NCBI RefSeq assembly: GCF_026210795.1
Contig: NC_089434.1
Coordinates: 3,348,001-3,412,000 of the forward strand
Length of the DNA: 64,000 nt
DNA from: Rhizophagus irregularis
Taxonomy: Eukaryota; Glomeromycota; Glomeromycetes; Glomerales; Glomeraceae
Direction: 5' to 3'
Below, piece by piece: positions 1 to 10,530 of this stretch. The position numbers and the translations under genes were made by a program. Below the pieces are notes generated by a model. That model worked only from the letters and a program-made list of their open reading frames with translations. It ran no database searches and had not been told where the DNA came from. How positions within the stretch are numbered: the first letter of the stretch is position 1; each line of letters starts with the position of its first letter.

Positions 1-59
1 TGCTCCGCTTCTGATAACGGAAAAAACATCGTATGGTTACAGCAGGAGATGACTTTTTT

Positions 60-2130
60 ATTTTTTAATATAACTCAATTAAATCCGGCTGATTGTAATT
101 TGCCATATTTAGGGTTACCCCTGAAATTTTTTTTTTTATAAAATACAATTCAAACTATTTTGTTCCTGTAAATTCATTCTTTGAAGTTCCATTAGTTCCA
201 TTGAGAATATTTTATTAGTGTTACTTCGAATCAAAATAAATGTTATTCGATAATTTTCTTAAGAAAACCTTTACTTTCTATTTAAAGAATGAGTATTAAC
301 ATTATCAAAATATATATATATTTTTTTTTTTAAAAAAAAAATTATGGTATAGTGCATTATTTTACTTTACCGTTGTTAATTCATAATTCAACCTATAAGG
401 AACTTTGTCATAAAAAACAAAAGCGCCATAAGTTTAAATTTTTTTATGAAAAAAGGGAACCGAACATAAAAAAAAAGAAACCTTATATAAATTTTTTGAA
501 AAAGAAATGGATAATCAATCAGTCATTTTAATTAAGTGAAGAATCAATCTCAGCGTGGAAAGAATTTTTATGTTAACTATATGAGAACATTTGCAAACAA
601 CTATATGAAGAACGGTTTTGGTCCTATCAGTTGATTGCGTTGATTGCGTTGGAAAAAGAAATAGTCTTCTTTTTCAAAATTCAAACAAAGATAATAATTT
701 GCTTTATGCGTCAAAAAGAAGCGTTTAATTTATGTCATGGCTTACAAATAAATTTCTTGAAAGGAGACTTGAAGGGAGAGACGTCAGAGACGTGAAAAAT
801 AGCGAAAAAATCAACTGTCGTAAGAGAGGGTTTCTATTCGATTTTTTATGACTGCGGAATATAGCTTGAGTTAAATCAAGAACAAAAATCTTGAACTATT
901 ATATTTCTAAGTTATCAAAAATTCTCAGATCCTGATTTTATTACTAGGATCGAAATGAATTAACAAATTTATTATTGATGCTGCTCTACAAAGGAGGAGT
1001 AGACTAGAATCTTTCTAAATGCAGTCGACGTTTAATCTCAAGATATCATCATCATCTCTTTGTCTTTTCTGCTTCCTTTTACTGGTTTATTTCACCATAT
1101 AAAATCTTTTCTCAAAAGACAATCACTGCGATAATAATTGCGGTTTGTAAAAATAATAGACAAGATAATGCCCGGATTTCGCCACCATGATCCTTCTGAT
1201 TCTTCGATATTTAGTTTTTTCTTGTGATTTACCGAGTTCTTTTAGGTAAAGAAATTCGATTAATCCATGTGAAGTTTTTCCAAGAGACAGTGGTAACTTC
1301 GTCAATATTAATTATAAAAAGATGATTTAGAGAGATCACAAATTTCAGACATATTTCACTAATTATTATCAAAGATTTTTCAGGATCTTTATGCTAAAGA
1401 TTATTCAAGAAACACCAACTCACTTTATGCACTCAATCAATACTCATTACAACATCAGTATTTTCGATACAGATGACTTCAATTAAGCGTATCATACTTT
1501 GATGTCACCGAAATTGAAATCAAAAGAAATAAGAATTCTTCTGATTGGGAGATACCAGTATTTGATTTGAGCAATTTCCAATTAATACAATTGGATTTTA
1601 ACGTATATATTCAATCGAATATCGGATATATATACCTTGGATGTCTAATTAGGGGTCTATATGTCCGACTGGGCAATGGCCAATTTCTCGACATTATAAT
1701 TTATCGATAATAGAAGACGAATCTAATTAGAGATTTAGATATCGTTGGACTAAAAAAGGTATTCTATATTTGCTAAATGCTAATTACTGATCAATATATG
1801 TAGAAAATCTCTAATTTTAAATTTATTAAAGTAAAGGGAACAGGTTTTTTCATATAAATTCTGTAAGATGTAAAAACCGATGTTTATGAACCAATTTTTC
1901 AAAAAATGGTAATCGTTGTATCAAGTTCAGCCGGAAATCTTATTGATCAAATCATCGATGAGAATAACGAGTATAATGATTGTAAAAATATTCCTAAAAG
2001 GGTAAGAATTCTCATTAAAATGTGATTTGAAATTCAAGTTGATATTAAATTAACGACTAATATATTTAATTTTATTAAATATATATTCAAATAATTCATC
2101 TCAAATGGATGTTACTTAGAGCATAGACAG
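60..2130 (+). repeat. Partial copy of the right-hand part of the 9.6-kb duplicated unit
   Basis: The stretch lines up, with many small indels, to 20450-22260 in unit A, 29560-31280 in unit B and (first part only) 38660-39130 in unit C. Shared landmarks are the TTACCCCTGAAATTTTT run near 115, the aagaaaacc run near 260, GATGCTGCT near 979, the atcatcatcatct run near 1045 and GATGTAAAAACCG near 1868. Frames are closed in all copies, so it does not look coding, although a short open piece starting with ATG at about 1906 ends at a GTAAGA-like donor. It is the most diverged copy and lacks the small-protein gene and the SKICH-like gene. Seen in sequence; the boundaries are approximate. Confidence 0.75.
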
Positions 2131-2729
2131 TTTTTGTCATAATGTATTAAAGTTACCTTTACTATTTAGTTAAAAGCAATTTTGATAAATTCATCAACCA
2201 ACTGTTCCATCGCTAACACTATCTAACACCCTTGCCATCTTTAAGGATCATCCAAAGTTTTGCACAGTGATCCATGACTCACACATATTTTCCTTTTTTT
2301 AAGTCTCAAGATGGATTGTCCCTCCAGTGCCAGTTCAAAGCCTACTTCTTCATCTGTACCCTTTGGTTTATAGTAATAATTAATCCTAAATGTTTTTTAA
2401 TTGTAAGCAAAATACTGATTTGTCGTATATTGCTTATATATTTATATGGATGATAGGTTTTTAGATGAACTAGCATTTTGAAAATTATTTTAAAATATAA
2501 CAATAAATTATACAATGAAGTTTTTAATGCTCTAAACTTTGAGGATATTGAAAAAGATCGCCCTGACACAGATGTCATTCGTGGTTTTATAATTTTTACG
2601 AGAAGACTCTGATATTTTATAGTACATCGTTGATCTGAAATGTTAAATGACAGGAAGTTTAGAATCTAAGGTTACAATTTTGAGTCAGATACATTATTAT
2701 GATTAATGATGAGAATATTACTTCATTAC

Positions 2730-3085
2730 CAATAAATTCAGCAACGTGAAACTTTATGTTTGGGAACTTACTTTAGGGTGGGAAGTAAGAAATCATATTA
2801 CGGTATTAATTCCTACTAATTTACTAAGAAGGGTATAAAAAAAATATTATAAATGAAAGTAATCTTTACGAATGAGAATGAAATGTGTGATTTTCGGAGC
2901 AACAACGGATGGATTAGTATTTTTCAGGTGACACAGTGGTGATACGGACGTCTTTTTCTAATTGAAATTTTTTTTTAGAACAATTAATTTCTTTGCTCTT
3001 TGTTATTTTTAGCATTAGAAAGGATGGTCGTTACGTGATCGTTACAATAGGACCCGGACAATTATATAAAATATGGGATGTATAT
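2730..3085 (+). pseudogene. Scraps resembling WD40 repeats
   Basis: Three short open pieces on the plus strand read like blades of a WD40 propeller: a piece reading VKLYVWEL near 2747, one reading IFGATTDGLVFF near 2890-2925, and one reading DGRYVIVTIGPG followed by QLYKIWDV near 3020-3080. The second ends at a GTGACA-like donor and the third follows a TTTTTAG acceptor, so an exon structure is possible. The frames are interrupted and no start or full propeller is visible. WD40 is inferred only from the WE and WD endings and the beta-strand-like pattern, so another beta-propeller or chance is possible. Confidence 0.25.
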
Positions 3086-3329
3086 ATATATATATATATT
3101 ATATAATCTAAAATTATAAAATTATCATGAATCGCGCATTATAAGATCGGCATAAATAATTTAACTACTCAAATCTTATTTTGAAGATTCAAAGCAGTAA
3201 AATCAAATAATTATGAATTGCTATACAATAATCGACAAATAGGCTAATCTTCGTGTGACAAAAACCCAAACGTTTACATATCAGATTAGTAAAAAATTGG
3301 GATTTGAACAATACTAACAACAACAACAC

Positions 3330-4140
3330 GTATTTACTACTGTATTAACTCCATAACATCATTGTTTTCAAACTCTTAGCTCAAAAAAATTTTTAAGATT
3401 TGGAAATTTTATTTAGTAGACACTTTAATAGGGATTTTTTCTTTATAAAGTCTATTAAGGATTTTAAAATCTATTTTAAGAATTTTTTTCTTTAAGTCCG
3501 TTATGATATTTTTTTTTTAAAGGATTTAAATGTTGTGGAAAAAGAAAAAGAAAAAGAAAAAAAAAAGGATTTAGATTTCATGCAGTCATTGTGGAAATCT
3601 TTTTCAATTGAGGACAAACTAATTATATAAATATATATAAATACAAATATATATGTACTATAAAAAAAAAATGATTTTACTATCGTGGCACAAAGGATCA
3701 TTTTTTTCAAACTAATTACACCAGAATTAAAGACACCCTCAGCCTATAACTGACCAAATAAGGAAACTCATTGTTTGATGATGGGACGCTCATCAGCACA
3801 TTGCATTTCTTTCTCCGATCTACTTTCAATTTTCCAATTAAGGATCATCAGACTTAGTACCAGAATTGAAGACCTCAATTTTAATTATTTATATTGTAAT
3901 TGTATCACACGCATTTTAAATTTTTAATTATAAATACTCTGCAAAAACTTTAAAAGTTTGAAAAGTTTTCACCTTCAAATATTTTATTCTAAGATTTCAT
4001 TAGTTCTTAGTTCTTTTTAAAGATATATATATCAAAAAGAACCGCTTTTTGTTTAATTCTTTGCCCGAAGAAGCTGAAATAAAATAAACTTTAAATAAAT
4101 TATTTGGAGAGGGCACTTTTAACTTCCTTCAGAAATTTTA
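3330..4140 (+). promoter_or_regulatory. Upstream region of the 4155 gene (first copy of a duplicated segment)
   Basis: This AT-rich stretch matches 5590-6175. It holds two long A/T runs, then GATATATATATCAAAAAGAA near 4022 and a run reading AAATTATTTGGAGAG near 4096 just before the gene. The same order of blocks recurs in the second copy. It probably carries the promoter and 5' UTR. No precise transcription start can be fixed by eye. Confidence 0.5.
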
Positions 4141-4154
4141 TAAAGGTTTTTACG

Positions 4155-4700
4155 ATGGCTCATAAAATTATTGATGATGGAATTATTCATCTACAACAAC
4201 CGACAAATGTGATCCAAACGGAACATACTCAAATGGAACATAACCAAACGGAACATACACCAAATGTTTCATACAATAATAACCTAGACACTTTCCGCGA
4301 CTTTTCAGAAACGATGACAACTTATACAACTAACGAAGAGTTTTCTTTTACGGATAATCAACTTGGCACTTCAACTCAATATTACCAACCTACGTTCACC
4401 ACTTCATATTACGCGCCGCAGCATAACTCTCCACTTGATAATATTCAATTCCAAAATAATTTCACTTCACTTAATTCTCCTCAAATGGATAATTCTGAGA
4501 TCTTTAAGCTTAACATTCCCGGTTTCAAAATTATCGTTATACCTAATTCTGTAAATTTGGCTAATTTGGACTTACAAAATCTTTTTCAACAAGACCCGAA
4601 CTCAAATGTTGTTAATGTTACCGAAAACCCGCAAACCGACTTTCAAAATACTTTTGATTATTTAAATGATTCATTTGATTTTAATAAATTTAGTGACTAA
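4155..4700 (+). CDS. Gln/Asn/Thr-rich protein of unknown function
   Basis: A single-exon frame of 181 codons. The open frame runs upstream to 4104, but only with a TTG, so I chose the ATG at 4155 (context ACGATGG). The protein starts MAHKIIDDGIIHLQQ. It then has a low-complexity part rich in Q, N, T and H with two or three near-repeats of the type TEHTQMEH, and an aromatic stretch around residues 85-95. A more hydrophobic strand-like segment (FKLNIPGFKIIVIPNSVNL) lies at about residues 116-136, followed by an acidic, Asn-rich tail. No signal peptide, membrane segment or known domain is visible. The composition suits a disordered or transcription-factor-like protein, but that is inference. A decayed copy lies 2 kb downstream. 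Confidence 0.6.
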   Translation: MAHKIIDDGIIHLQQPTNVIQTEHTQMEHNQTEHTPNVSYNNNLDTFRDFSETMTTYTTNEEFSFTDNQLGTSTQYYQPTFTTSYYAPQHNSPLDNIQFQNNFTSLNSPQMDNSEIFKLNIPGFKIIVIPNSVNLANLDLQNLFQQDPNSNVVNVTENPQTDFQNTFDYLNDSFDFNKFSD

Positions 4701-4800
4701 ACAACATCCTTTTCTTTTTATCTAATTTATATTATTATTTTTATTTCTTGTAGTATACTCTTTAAATATTTATTATGTATTCCTTTCATTATTTTGTTTA

Positions 4801-4806
4801 AATAAA
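4801..4806 (+). terminator. Possible polyadenylation signal
   Basis: An AATAAA hexamer lies about 100 bases after the stop of the 4155-4700 gene, in a T-rich 3' flank. Such hexamers are frequent by chance in DNA this AT-rich. Confidence 0.35.
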
Positions 4807-5018
4807 GTTATATTTTGGTATTATCTTAAATGGATCAATTATTAAGTTGCTACAAATGCATTATATATTTATTTCATACATTCTTGTGGATTTGGTTCCC
4901 AACTAATATAAATTTTTTTTCACTCTCCAACATATTATAATTCTTCAAATGTTATATCAGAGGAAGGTGAAACTGAAAGAATCAGACAGTGAAGCGCGTT
5001 GTTATATGAACTCACTTA

Positions 5019-5145
5019 CCCTTGGGCAATAATTCGATAAATTCCGTGATATAAGGTTGGGCTTTGGTTTTTCCTACATTTTCGGCTACATTAATTCCGG
5101 AAATATGAGCCTTTTACGGAAAAGGATCGTCTTTTTTTACAGGGT
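5019..5145. mobile_element. Truncated MITE related to the element at 44417-44602
   Basis: The right part shares with 44495-44602 the blocks ATAATTCGATAAATTCCG, TTAATTCCGGAAATATGAG and CCTTTTACGGAAAA, and the same end, TTTTTTTACAGGG. The left terminus is not recognisable, so the copy looks truncated or internally rearranged. It is non-coding and lies in the otherwise featureless interval 4810-5590. Confidence 0.55.
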
Positions 5146-5589
5146 TAATGTTGACAGTGAAACAGAGATCCTCAATTATTTCAGAAAACATAGCCGAGAA
5201 TTTGGGGATATAGATAGACAAAAATAGCTCTCACAAAATTACCGTTTGACAAAAATAAAAGGAAAGCATAATATTCAGTTAAAGAGAAAAGAAGATTGTA
5301 TCCAAATTTCTTCTCAGTAGGTATATCCATAATTACACAATACGCGTGAAAGGCACATAATTTATGCAAAAAATCCACAAAGAATTTGAAAAAATCCTGA
5401 TGGCAAATACAGAAAAATGGGGTATAATACGTATAATACTGGAAATAGTCTGCACTTTTTTTCAATAGATTTCTGAATTTTAATAAAACTTTGTGGTCTC
5501 TTTTCAAACCAATAGATACTGAAAAAAAAACTCCTAGAATGATGTCGTTCTGAGACTCCGAACCTTTACTAATAACTCTAACTTTTTTT

Positions 5590-6175
5590 TTTAAAACTCA
5601 GTTCAAAAAAATCTTTTACTCAGTATTGGGAAATTTCATTTAGTAGAAAATTTTAATAAGGAGTTTTTTTAATAAAGTCTACAAGAATTTTTTCTGAGAC
5701 CGTGATTTTTTTTTAAAATAACCGAATTTAAGCATTTAACGTCTTTAATTTGAATTTGAAATTCGTATTATTACTCTATTCCGGTTGCAACTCAAATTAT
5801 TTTTTATCTGTATATACTCTATACCACTTTAAAAATCACAAAATTTACTTATAAAAAATCCTTACCCTATTTTTTCATTTACTTCATTTTACCCACATTT
5901 TTCCGGACTTCAAAAATCTTCAATTTTAATTATGTTGTATAACACACATTTTTACGCTATTTATAAAAAAAATAACGAAAAAATTTTATTTGTATTTTTT
6001 TTTCGGTTTCTATTCTTCTTAGTTCTTCTTAAAGATATATACGATATTCAAGATGTAATATCTAGTATACATCAAAAAGAACCGTTTTTTGTTCAATTCT
6101 CGCTCGAAGGAAAATAAAATAAACTTTAAAATAAATTATTTGGAGAGAGCACTTTTAACTTACTTCTGAAAACTG
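5590..6175 (+). repeat. Second copy of the upstream region of the 4155 gene
   Basis: The blocks of 3370-4140 are repeated in the same order and orientation: a TTTAGTAGA block, AATAAAGTCT, CATCAAAAAGAACCG and AAATTATTTGGAGAGAGCAC. The copies differ by many indels, so this is an old direct duplication about 2.1 kb away. Confidence 0.7.
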
Positions 6176-6330
6176 TGATAAACGATTTAAATGAGACTAT
6201 GAACCAGTTAAATTACACAGACTCGGGCGAAAATATTGGCACCTTTAGAGATCACATAAATTATTTGTTAATACGAAAAGTGGAACAAAGGTTAGGCAAG
6301 GAGTGGCAAGAGTGGCAAGAGTGAATGGTC
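6176..6330 (+). pseudogene. Decayed copy of the 4155-4700 gene
   Basis: Directly after the duplicated upstream segment, at the place where the gene should begin, there is only a short stretch of possible resemblance. A piece near 6227-6252 reads ENIGTFRD, which lines up with NLDTFRD of the intact protein. Frames close soon afterwards and the Gln/Asn-rich body is absent. The call depends mainly on position. 6330-6730 holds nothing I can recognise. Confidence 0.4.
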
Positions 6331-6734
6331 TGAAGCAAAATGCTTTAACGTTAATAGTGAGTTATTTCATTTAAACGAGGGACATATGTTTCACCAAAGT
6401 GAGATATTTTTTCATTTTAACGAAACAGTATATTGTCTGTAGATTAATTTATCCGATAGAAAAAATGCGAAATCATATCTTTAGATTTTAGAATATGAAA
6501 AAGATTGTTGCGCATTCAATATTGATCAGTTTTGCATCGATTAATAGGAAAAATATCGTGCACTTTCGCACAATCAGTGTATTATACAATAAAAATTTAG
6601 CTTTTATTTTACTCTAAAAAGAAATAAATGTGAACGTTCGTGAAAATTTCAAGATAAAAAAAAAATAATAATAAATACTCTATTTGAACAGGAGGAGTTG
6701 TTATAATGACAACGAAATATCAAAGAAAAATAAT

Positions 6735-7983
6735 CTAATTTTGTTGATAAATCTTGTTTAAATCAATTTGACAGGAATGTACAAACTTCGTTTTTTTACT
6801 TTCTTCTCTTTCATAAGGAACAATAGATGCGTTATTGTTTTTAGAATCAATACTATTAAGTTCTGAATTTACTTGAGAAATATTTGGTCGTTCATCTGGT
6901 TCGTGTTTCCAACATTCTATTCAAATAGATTAAAATTAGATTGCGACAAGAAAAATAAATTGTATAATTACCAAAAAGGATTAATTGCGAAGTAATAAAT
7001 TTTATACTTACTTTGATAAAGTTCAATAAATTTAACATTCGTGTCCAAAACAGGTTCTTCTCTCTTACCACTTAGTATTTTATTTGTAATATGATCATTT
7101 TCAAGACCATCAAAAGATGGCTTGCGACTAGTTAACTCCCAGAATAAAAATCCCAAATTATATATATCAGATTTTTCGTTGATCTTATATGGAATGTTTC
7201 GATTAAGTGCTTTAGGGTCCACATAAGGCATTATACCCCATACTTCAGTATTATAACAATCTGTTCCTTTTAGAGATGAACGGCCGAAATCTGCCAATTT
7301 AATCGTATTTTGATGAATTAAGACATTATTGGGATGCTAAAAGGAGAAAGGGGAATATGTTAATTTTACAATATAATGAATTAGTTTAGATTAATAAATT
7401 ATAACCAATATTAGCATACTCACAAGATCCTGGTGTACGATTCCCTTATCATCATGTAACCATAAAATCGCACTTGCAATCTCCTTGGCAAATTTTAATT
7501 GTTCCTTCCATTTAAAAGTTATAGCATCATTCCTTAAATAATCTCTTAGTGTTCCATCATCCGCACTTTCAAGAACAAGTGAATATTTATTTTCGTCTAA
7601 ACAATTAAACAATAAGTAAATAAAAATGATAAAAATGTCAAACATCAATTATATAATTATTATTTTACATTGCAATTTTGTAATTCCATAAAATCGAATG
7701 ATATTTGGATGGTGAGAAGCTATTTTCATAATCTTAATCTTGAAAAAAAATTTATAAGTACCATATCAAAAAAAGATGTAAACAAAAAACCATTTCAGTA
7801 ACGTACTTCGTTATTGATTTCTTCTTCCTTAGAAGTTTCTTTAAATTTTTTAATCGCATACTTTACTGATGTATTCTTCCAATATGCAACATAAACAGAA
7901 GAGAATCCTCCAGAACCGATAGCTTCCGGGAGAATCTTAAGATCTTGAAGACCATAGAAATATATCTCTAGCTCGTGATGTGA
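6735..7983 (-). CDS. TKL-type protein kinase, five exons, 5' end not found
   Basis: Exons from 5' to 3' are 7983(or less)-7807, 7738-7669, 7596-7424, 7336-7012 and 6916-6735, with GT-AG introns and matching phases. Visible elements: glycine loop GSGGFSSVYVA; the ATP-binding lysine in YAIKKF; a helix-C glutamate in NNEIKIMKIA; catalytic loop HQDLHPNN; ADFG; PYVDPKAL in place of APE; and a C-terminal lobe with KCWKHEPDERP. This is close to a complete kinase domain, about 300 residues, of the serine/threonine TKL kind that is greatly expanded in arbuscular mycorrhizal fungi (family knowledge). The HRD arginine is Gln, while the catalytic Asp and Asn and the DFG Asp are kept. An in-frame stop at 7984-7986 with no ATG after it means the first exon lies elsewhere or was lost. 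Upstream sequence from about 7960 looks like unrelated repeat. Confidence 0.75.
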
Positions 7984-7999
7984 CTAATGACGTCATGTT

Positions 8000-8530
8000 G
8001 GTGTTTGTGTTCATGTTATGCATAATTGGGGGTTTTTTTTCCGCATCACGGTAATTTGGCGTTTTTGGGAAGTTGTTTTTTTCGAATCACGGTAATTTTT
8101 TAGATTAGTAAATTTGTTCTGCGCAGTAAAAAAAAACCATAAATATCGGACTTCTTCCTTGGGTTTCGTGGCGCAGTTTTTAAGATTGTTTTGAAGAAAA
8201 AAATAAAGAATTTTTAACGTTTTTTATGTGAAATCGGGAGTTGGTGAAATAAAAAATAGTTTTCAAAATGCCGTTAAGCAATAACTTAATCAATTGGAAT
8301 TTGGAACGTCGAGTTAAACTGTAATAAATAAACAGTAAGTTTTTGGATCTTTAACTTAATAGACCATAATGAAAGAAATGAGCGAAAGGTGAAAAATATT
8401 GTAATCTCGAGTCCTATTTATACAAATATACTCATGTAACCAATGTAGTGCAAAGATGAATATGTAACGTACAACTTGCATAATAATACATTCTCCTTAA
8501 ATATATGTTACACACATTACTAAACAGTGA
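8000..8530. other. AT-rich interval upstream of the kinase
   Basis: A CRE-like palindrome, ATGACGTCAT, lies at 7988-7997, next to the truncated end of the kinase frame. Two near-copies of a TCACGGTAATTT block occur at about 8046 and 8095. No open frame of note is present. It may be part of a dispersed repeat that replaced the kinase 5' end (inference). Confidence 0.3.
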
Positions 8531-8531
8531 C

Positions 8532-8645
8532 GCAAATGTATCGTTCTTATACGATCAGGTGCTATGTTCTTATACGACGTATATGTCACATAATATAGGT
8601 CGTATAAGATAGTATGTCGTACACGTATAAGAACGATACATTTGC
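8532..8645. repeat. Foldback element with 22-bp perfect inverted arms
   Basis: Arms 8532-8553 and 8624-8645 are exact reverse complements of 22 bases, beginning GCAAATGTATCG. A second, inner pair of 11-bp arms, 8568-8578 and 8599-8609, holds TCTTATACGAC and its complement. The 114-bp unit can fold into a two-step hairpin. No target-site duplication is obvious and there is no coding sequence. A small foldback MITE is the most likely explanation. Confidence 0.65.
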
Positions 8646-9960
8646 AGCAGAGGCAGTTAAAGTAAAAGAGATGAGCAATCTCAGCAATTCAGACCACCTT
8701 ACGCCAGTAGTTTTTACAAAGCGATTCCTTGCAGCATTTGAATTGCAGCGACGCCATCCAAGGGCATTCTCGCGAAATTGTGCCGAATCTCGATTGATGA
8801 ACCATTCGCTCATATTATCCATTCCAGCGAAATTATGTTTATGATTTTCGTAATTGACTGCTATTGTCGATTTATTATGATTGTAGTTTCCTTTTTTTTA
8901 AAAAAAACTTATCAAAATAATATTTTAGGCGACACAAAGTGGTAAAAATGGTTTTCATAGTCCGGCCGGGTCAGTTTTGTTAAGTCTTAAAAAAAAAATT
9001 TTTATATTATTACTATGCCGGGTGAGAATTTTTTAAAAATTGAAAAAAAATTTCGCATATAAAATTTTTGAAAAAAAAAATTAAAAGCCGGGTTGCCGGG
9101 TTATTGATGAAATTTTTATATTATGAAAACCATAAAATCAAGTTTGTATGGCCTTATACATTCCGTATTACAAGAGTTTCATTAATTTCTAAGTAAACCT
9201 GAGTGAAGAAAATAGCATCTAAATTAACTCGTTTCTGTGTAAGAAAATCCTAAATCTTCCTGATTGACAATTTGTTGTGATTTAACTTTGAATATCAACG
9301 TTCCAAAAAAAAAAGAATTACCAAATTTGGAATAAACAAAGAAAAATATTAATGCAATTTATGCATCAATTGGGATATCGTGTCAATCGTATATCCCGAG
9401 TCAGATATAAGTAAAGTTTATAATATTTAATTGTATTTTTATGTACTGTATATATTATCGATCTAATGAAAAAAAGTAATGAAAAAAAGTATGGGAACTG
9501 ATATTATCAATATTTTCCAAATTAGATATTTTTTTGATAAAAATTAAAAATCAGTCTGATTGAAAATTTAAAAATTGATATATATATATATATGTTTGCG
9601 GAACGATTATTATTAACCTATATATTTGTAATCAATGTACGGAAAAAAATTTTATTCTGATGTCAAAATGTGAACTTTGCGAAACAAAAGAAAAAAAATC
9701 CAAACCTTTCTAAAGTTGATTATTTTGATCCGGTTGATTACTTTTGAAATGATATAATCAAAAATACTAACATAACTGTCGATACTGTCGATAATAAGGT
9801 TAATTTAGGATCATTTGGCGAAAGAACTGGATCAATAGTACGAATTACATTTCGTGTCGTCATTATACATCAAAACCGAAAAGGTACATAATGACAATAT
9901 CATGTTTAGACTGTTTAGAAAGATATGTAAGATAAAAACATATATATATCTGATATATAT
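8641..9960 (+). repeat. Diverged fragment of the middle part of the duplicated unit
   Basis: Blocks here match unit A 18945-19600 and unit B 27950-29000. They include GCAGAGGCAGTTA near 8646, CTGCTATTGTCGAT near 8859, TCCTGATTGACAATTTG near 9258, CCCGAGTCAGATATAAGTA near 9396, and a CATTATACATCAAAACCGA block near 9862 matching 28938 and 38254. The order is the same as in the units. It is interrupted by a transposase scrap at 8674-8855. Around 8950-9110 it has a short GC-richer repeat of GCCGGGT words not found in the units. Confidence 0.65.
8674..8855 (-). mobile_element. CACTA (EnSpm-like) tnp2-type transposase scrap
   Basis: Read on the minus strand, about 55 residues recall a conserved stretch of fungal tnp2-type transposases, with the segments WFINRDSAQFRENALGWRR, RNRFVKTTGVR and WSELLRL. 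In the full-length family this block precedes a DPMHNL motif. That motif is absent here, because the open piece runs straight into the surrounding repeat. The scrap is GC-richer than its surroundings and sits exactly where units A and B are continuous (after AAAGAGATG, before GCTGCTATTGTC). It was therefore inserted into, or captured within, the repeat. It cannot be functional. Confidence 0.55.
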
Positions 9961-9999
9961 ATTATATATATACAGTTATACACACCTCTTTGACATTGA

Positions 10000-10530
10000 C
10001 ATCCGCTTATTTCGATATTTTTTTTAATGACATACGATACCCCAAATTTTTTTTTAACACTTCAAAAAATTAAAACATTAATATCCATCAGCTGGCGTAC
10101 AAAAATCAACATTATCCTACGATTAACCGTCCAACGTCCTACAATTTGATTGTATTTTAAAAATTTATTTTAAATTCGGATATTTTTCTCCATAACAATT
10201 AGATTTTTATAAGCTTTCTGCTATTTATGTTAGCCGGTTTTTTTTTGATATACTGTATAAAAATTTTTTTTTTATAAATAAATACATATTTTTTTTTATT
10301 CTTAAAAAAAGACCGAAATCTTAAAAGTCGAAATTTTGATTCATTTTAAAAAGATTTTATTTTATATTTACAAAAAAAAAATAATTTATATTAGCGTGTT
10401 TCGGTGTTTCACTTATCTTAAAAAAAAAATATTGGTCTAACTAACGCATGGAATCTAATATATTTGTCCTTATTGAACTTGGCAAATTAATACAAATCAT
10501 TTTAACATAAAGACAAATTACCCCATTTTA
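10000..10530 (+). repeat. Inverted, decayed copy of the locus 50370-51220
   Basis: Read forward, this interval matches the reverse complement of 50370-51220. Shared blocks include CATCCGCTTATTTCGATATT near 9998, GGCGTACAAAA near 10093, ATTTTATTTTATAT near 10355, and TGTCCTTATTGAACTTGGC near 10467, followed by AAATCATTTTAACAT. Spacing is similar but shortened by deletions. It includes the remains of the small-protein gene. Confidence 0.7.
10087..10150 (+). pseudogene. Remnant of a DPF-motif small-protein gene
   Basis: About 60 bases match the N-terminal coding part of the gene at 50966-51133 (GGCGTACAAAA, TCAACATTATCCTACGAT and AACCGTCCAACGTCCTAC, with a few substitutions). The frame is shifted and the arginine-rich and DPF-motif parts are missing. 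It is a dead fifth family member lying in the opposite orientation to the live copy, about 40 kb away. Confidence 0.6.

Noticed and set aside
3060-3110. TA-repeat as a promoter TATA element
   Set aside because: It is a simple (TA)n tract, common throughout the window, with no gene start downstream at a fitting distance.
8614-8844. Plus-strand frame opposite the transposase scrap
   Set aside because: The minus strand gives the recognisable transposase text, so the plus frame is a shadow and starts inside a foldback arm.
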